This document shows positions 31,052 to 32,163 of a stretch of DNA of 32,163 bases, in pieces. Position numbers and translations under genes: made by a program. The stretch is from Actinomycetes bacterium (GTDB lineage: Bacteria; Actinomycetota; Actinomycetes; JACCUZ01), in contig DATHAP010000067.1 in NCBI GenBank assembly GCA_035489715.1, positions 1 through 32,163 of the forward strand. The letters run 5' to 3'. The number at the start of each line of letters is the position of its first letter. Position 1 is the stretch's first letter. The notes below the pieces were generated by a model. It was not told where the DNA came from. It was given only the letters and a program-made list of their open reading frames with translations, and searched no databases.

Positions 31052-31748
31052 CGTCGTCCCCTTCAGCTGGGTCGACGGACCGGGCAACCGCTACGTGCTG
31101 TTCCTGCAGGGCTGCAACTTCGCCTGCTCGGCCTGCCACAATCCGCACACGATCCCGCTCGCGACCTCGCGCGCCAGGATGGTGACGGTCGAGCAGGTCA
31201 TGGACGAGATCCGCCGCACGCACCGGTTCCTGTCCGGCGTCACCGTCTCGGGCGGTGAGGCGACGCTGCAGCCGAGATTTGTGTTCGACCTCTTCGCCGC
31301 GATGAAGACCGAACCTGAGCTCGCGCACCTCACCTCGTTCGTCGACACCAACGGCTCGGCGCCGCGCGACGTGTGGGACCGACTGTTGCCGGTCACCGAC
31401 GCCGCGATGGTCGACCTCAAGGCCTTCGACCCCGAGGTGCACCTCCGGCTGACCGGCACAACGAACACCAACGTCGTGTCGTCGATCCGGCACCTGGCCG
31501 GCCGCGGCAAGCTCTACGAGGTGCGGCTGCTCCTGGTGCCCGGCACGAACGACTCCGCCGAGCAGCTGCGAGACACCGCCGACTGGCTGCTGTCCGTCGA
31601 TCCCCTGGTGCGGGTCAAGGTCATCGCCTTCCGTCGGCACGGTGTGCGGGCCTCTGCCCGGGCCTGGCCGGAGGCCACGCGGAAGCAGCGGGACGACTGG
31701 TGCGGCGTGCTCCGGGAGGCCGGCGTGCAGGACCTCGTCCTGGTCTGA
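31023..31748 (+). CDS. yjjW: YjjW family glycyl radical enzyme activase (radical SAM)
   Basis: A 241-residue radical SAM enzyme that would use a [4Fe-4S] cluster and S-adenosylmethionine to abstract hydrogen from Gly464 of YjjI. It has the activase motif CxxxCxxC (C31, C35, C38, in QGCNFACSACHNP), the SAM-contact GGE (77-79 in VTVSGGEATLQ), and later strands VDTNGSAP, MVDLKAFD and EVRLLLVPGTND typical of PFL-activase-like proteins. It is short and lacks the inserted ferredoxin-like cluster domain of many activases. The GTG start at 31023 lies inside the end of yjjI, giving a 29-base overlap and coupled synthesis. Confidence 0.93.
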   Translation: MSPGLGLVADVVPFSWVDGPGNRYVLFLQGCNFACSACHNPHTIPLATSRARMVTVEQVMDEIRRTHRFLSGVTVSGGEATLQPRFVFDLFAAMKTEPELAHLTSFVDTNGSAPRDVWDRLLPVTDAAMVDLKAFDPEVHLRLTGTTNTNVVSSIRHLAGRGKLYEVRLLLVPGTNDSAEQLRDTADWLLSVDPLVRVKVIAFRRHGVRASARAWPEATRKQRDDWCGVLREAGVQDLVLV

Positions 31749-31759
31749 CCGGGGCACGG

Positions 31760-32020
31760 TCAGGCCGAGTGCCGGCCCGTGGTCCAGGCGTGCTCGCAGC
31801 TGCGGCAGCGCGAGGTGGGGCGGGCGCCGTCGGTCGGCGCGGCCGGGTCGCCGAGCTCGAGCACCCCGCGGGTCACCAGCGCCTGTGTTGTCGGGTTGCT
31901 GACGCCGTACAGGATCGGGATCACCGACCCGGACCCGCACCGCGGGCACACCTGGCGCCACGCCAGCGCCGCCGTCGACTCACGCCCGCCGTCCTCGCCG
32001 CTCGCCATGACCCCGAGCAT
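31760..32020 (-). CDS. Small zinc-ribbon protein, function unknown
   Basis: An 86-residue protein with two CxxC knuckles: CPRCGSG (about residues 25-31) and CRSCEHAW (about 72-79). They frame about 45 residues (VIPILYGVSNPTTQALVTRGVLELGD), giving a single zinc-ribbon fold. ATG 32018-32020 is chosen for GGAG 5 bases upstream; ATG 32006-32008 is also possible. It is convergent with yjjW, 11 bases apart. The repeated phrase about a value and a ribbon ending in HAW is familiar from small uncharacterised actinobacterial proteins, but no function is known to me. Confidence 0.82.
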   Translation of the reverse strand: MLGVMASGEDGGRESTAALAWRQVCPRCGSGSVIPILYGVSNPTTQALVTRGVLELGDPAAPTDGARPTSRCRSCEHAWTTGRHSA

Positions 32021-32093
32021 GACCGCTCCGGCCGACCCGCCACGTGCGTGGTCCACAAGCACACCCCCGCTGCCGTACGTCGTCCCCGCTGTC

Positions 32094-32163
32094 CTACTCG
32101 ACGAACTCGACCGGGTTGCCCCAGGCGTCCGTGATCTGGGGCAGCGGCGCGAGCACGTTGAGC
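32094..32163 (-). CDS. C-terminal end of an unidentified gene (VOC-like tail)
   Basis: The last 22 codons of a leftward gene, ending in TAG 32094-32096. The tail ITDAWGNPVEFVE resembles the end of glyoxalase/VOC proteins (D-x-x-GN-x-x-E), but too little is present to be sure. The rest lies beyond the window. Confidence 0.45.
   Translation of the reverse strand, partial: LNVLAPLPQITDAWGNPVEFVE

Noticed and set aside
28301-31087. A 928-codon open frame on the minus strand
   Set aside because: It is antisense to the WYL and yjjI genes, with a His/Arg/Val-rich composition and no recognisable domain.
1-32163. CRISPR arrays, tRNA or rRNA genes, transposases
   Set aside because: Looked for while reading both strands; no regularly spaced repeats, cloverleaf patterns, rRNA stretches or transposase frames were recognised. 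A covariance-model scan would be needed to exclude small RNAs.

Overview
The window is very GC-rich with dense, short-gapped genes, frequent GTG starts and strong G/C bias at third codon positions. Together with a CadI homologue, AzlCD, a LAL-type LuxR regulator, an OmpR-like/hydrolase fusion, a WYL regulator pair and leaderless start sites preceded by TANNNT boxes, this points to a chromosomal segment of a high-GC actinobacterium (Nocardioidaceae/Geodermatophilaceae-like; the exact family cannot be fixed from the sequence alone). No rRNA, tRNA, CRISPR array or transposase was seen. No gap between genes exceeds about 300 bases.

Layout. 1-7500: a truncated multicopper oxidase with its four-helix membrane partner, a TerC membrane protein, a CapA-like lipoprotein, an M28 peptidase lipoprotein, a hemerythrin-like protein, a nucleotidyltransferase, an endonuclease/phosphatase-fold enzyme and a TetR regulator. 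7500-15200: an MMPL exporter divergent from the TetR gene, then a leftward set comprising azlC-azlD, a UGT-type glycosyltransferase and a large LuxR-type ATPase regulator. 15200-18400: a SigZ-like ECF sigma factor divergent from cadI, then an FAD-dependent oxidoreductase and an OsmC-family protein ending at a strong hairpin. 18400-25100: a three-part fusion regulator (winged helix, alpha/beta hydrolase, decayed cyclase domain), a divergent histidine kinase and response regulator, and a PAS-GAF-PP2C phosphatase. 25100-27500: a membrane-anchored NERD protein, an 83-bp element with perfect 21-bp inverted ends and 6-bp flanking repeats, and an M50 site-2 protease. 27500-32163: two overlapping WYL regulators, a glycyl radical enzyme (YjjI type) with its radical-SAM activase (YjjW type), a small zinc-ribbon protein, and the end of an unidentified gene.

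The best candidate for an undescribed system is the sigma/cadI pair. The 153-bp divergent gap holds two back-to-back copies of one composite promoter, TGCGTCCC-N9-CGCTTCGTC, with identical spacing, one facing each gene. The sigma factor carries a cysteine-rich C-terminal tail and has no anti-sigma gene beside it. CadI-type proteins bind thiophilic metals through a vicinal cysteine pair that is present here. The simplest reading is a self-amplifying metal or metalloid response in which the sigma factor senses the metal itself. Other points worth attention are the yjjI-yjjW pair in an actinobacterial setting, the decayed-cyclase fusion regulator, the MITE-like element, and several regulatory hairpins and repeats.
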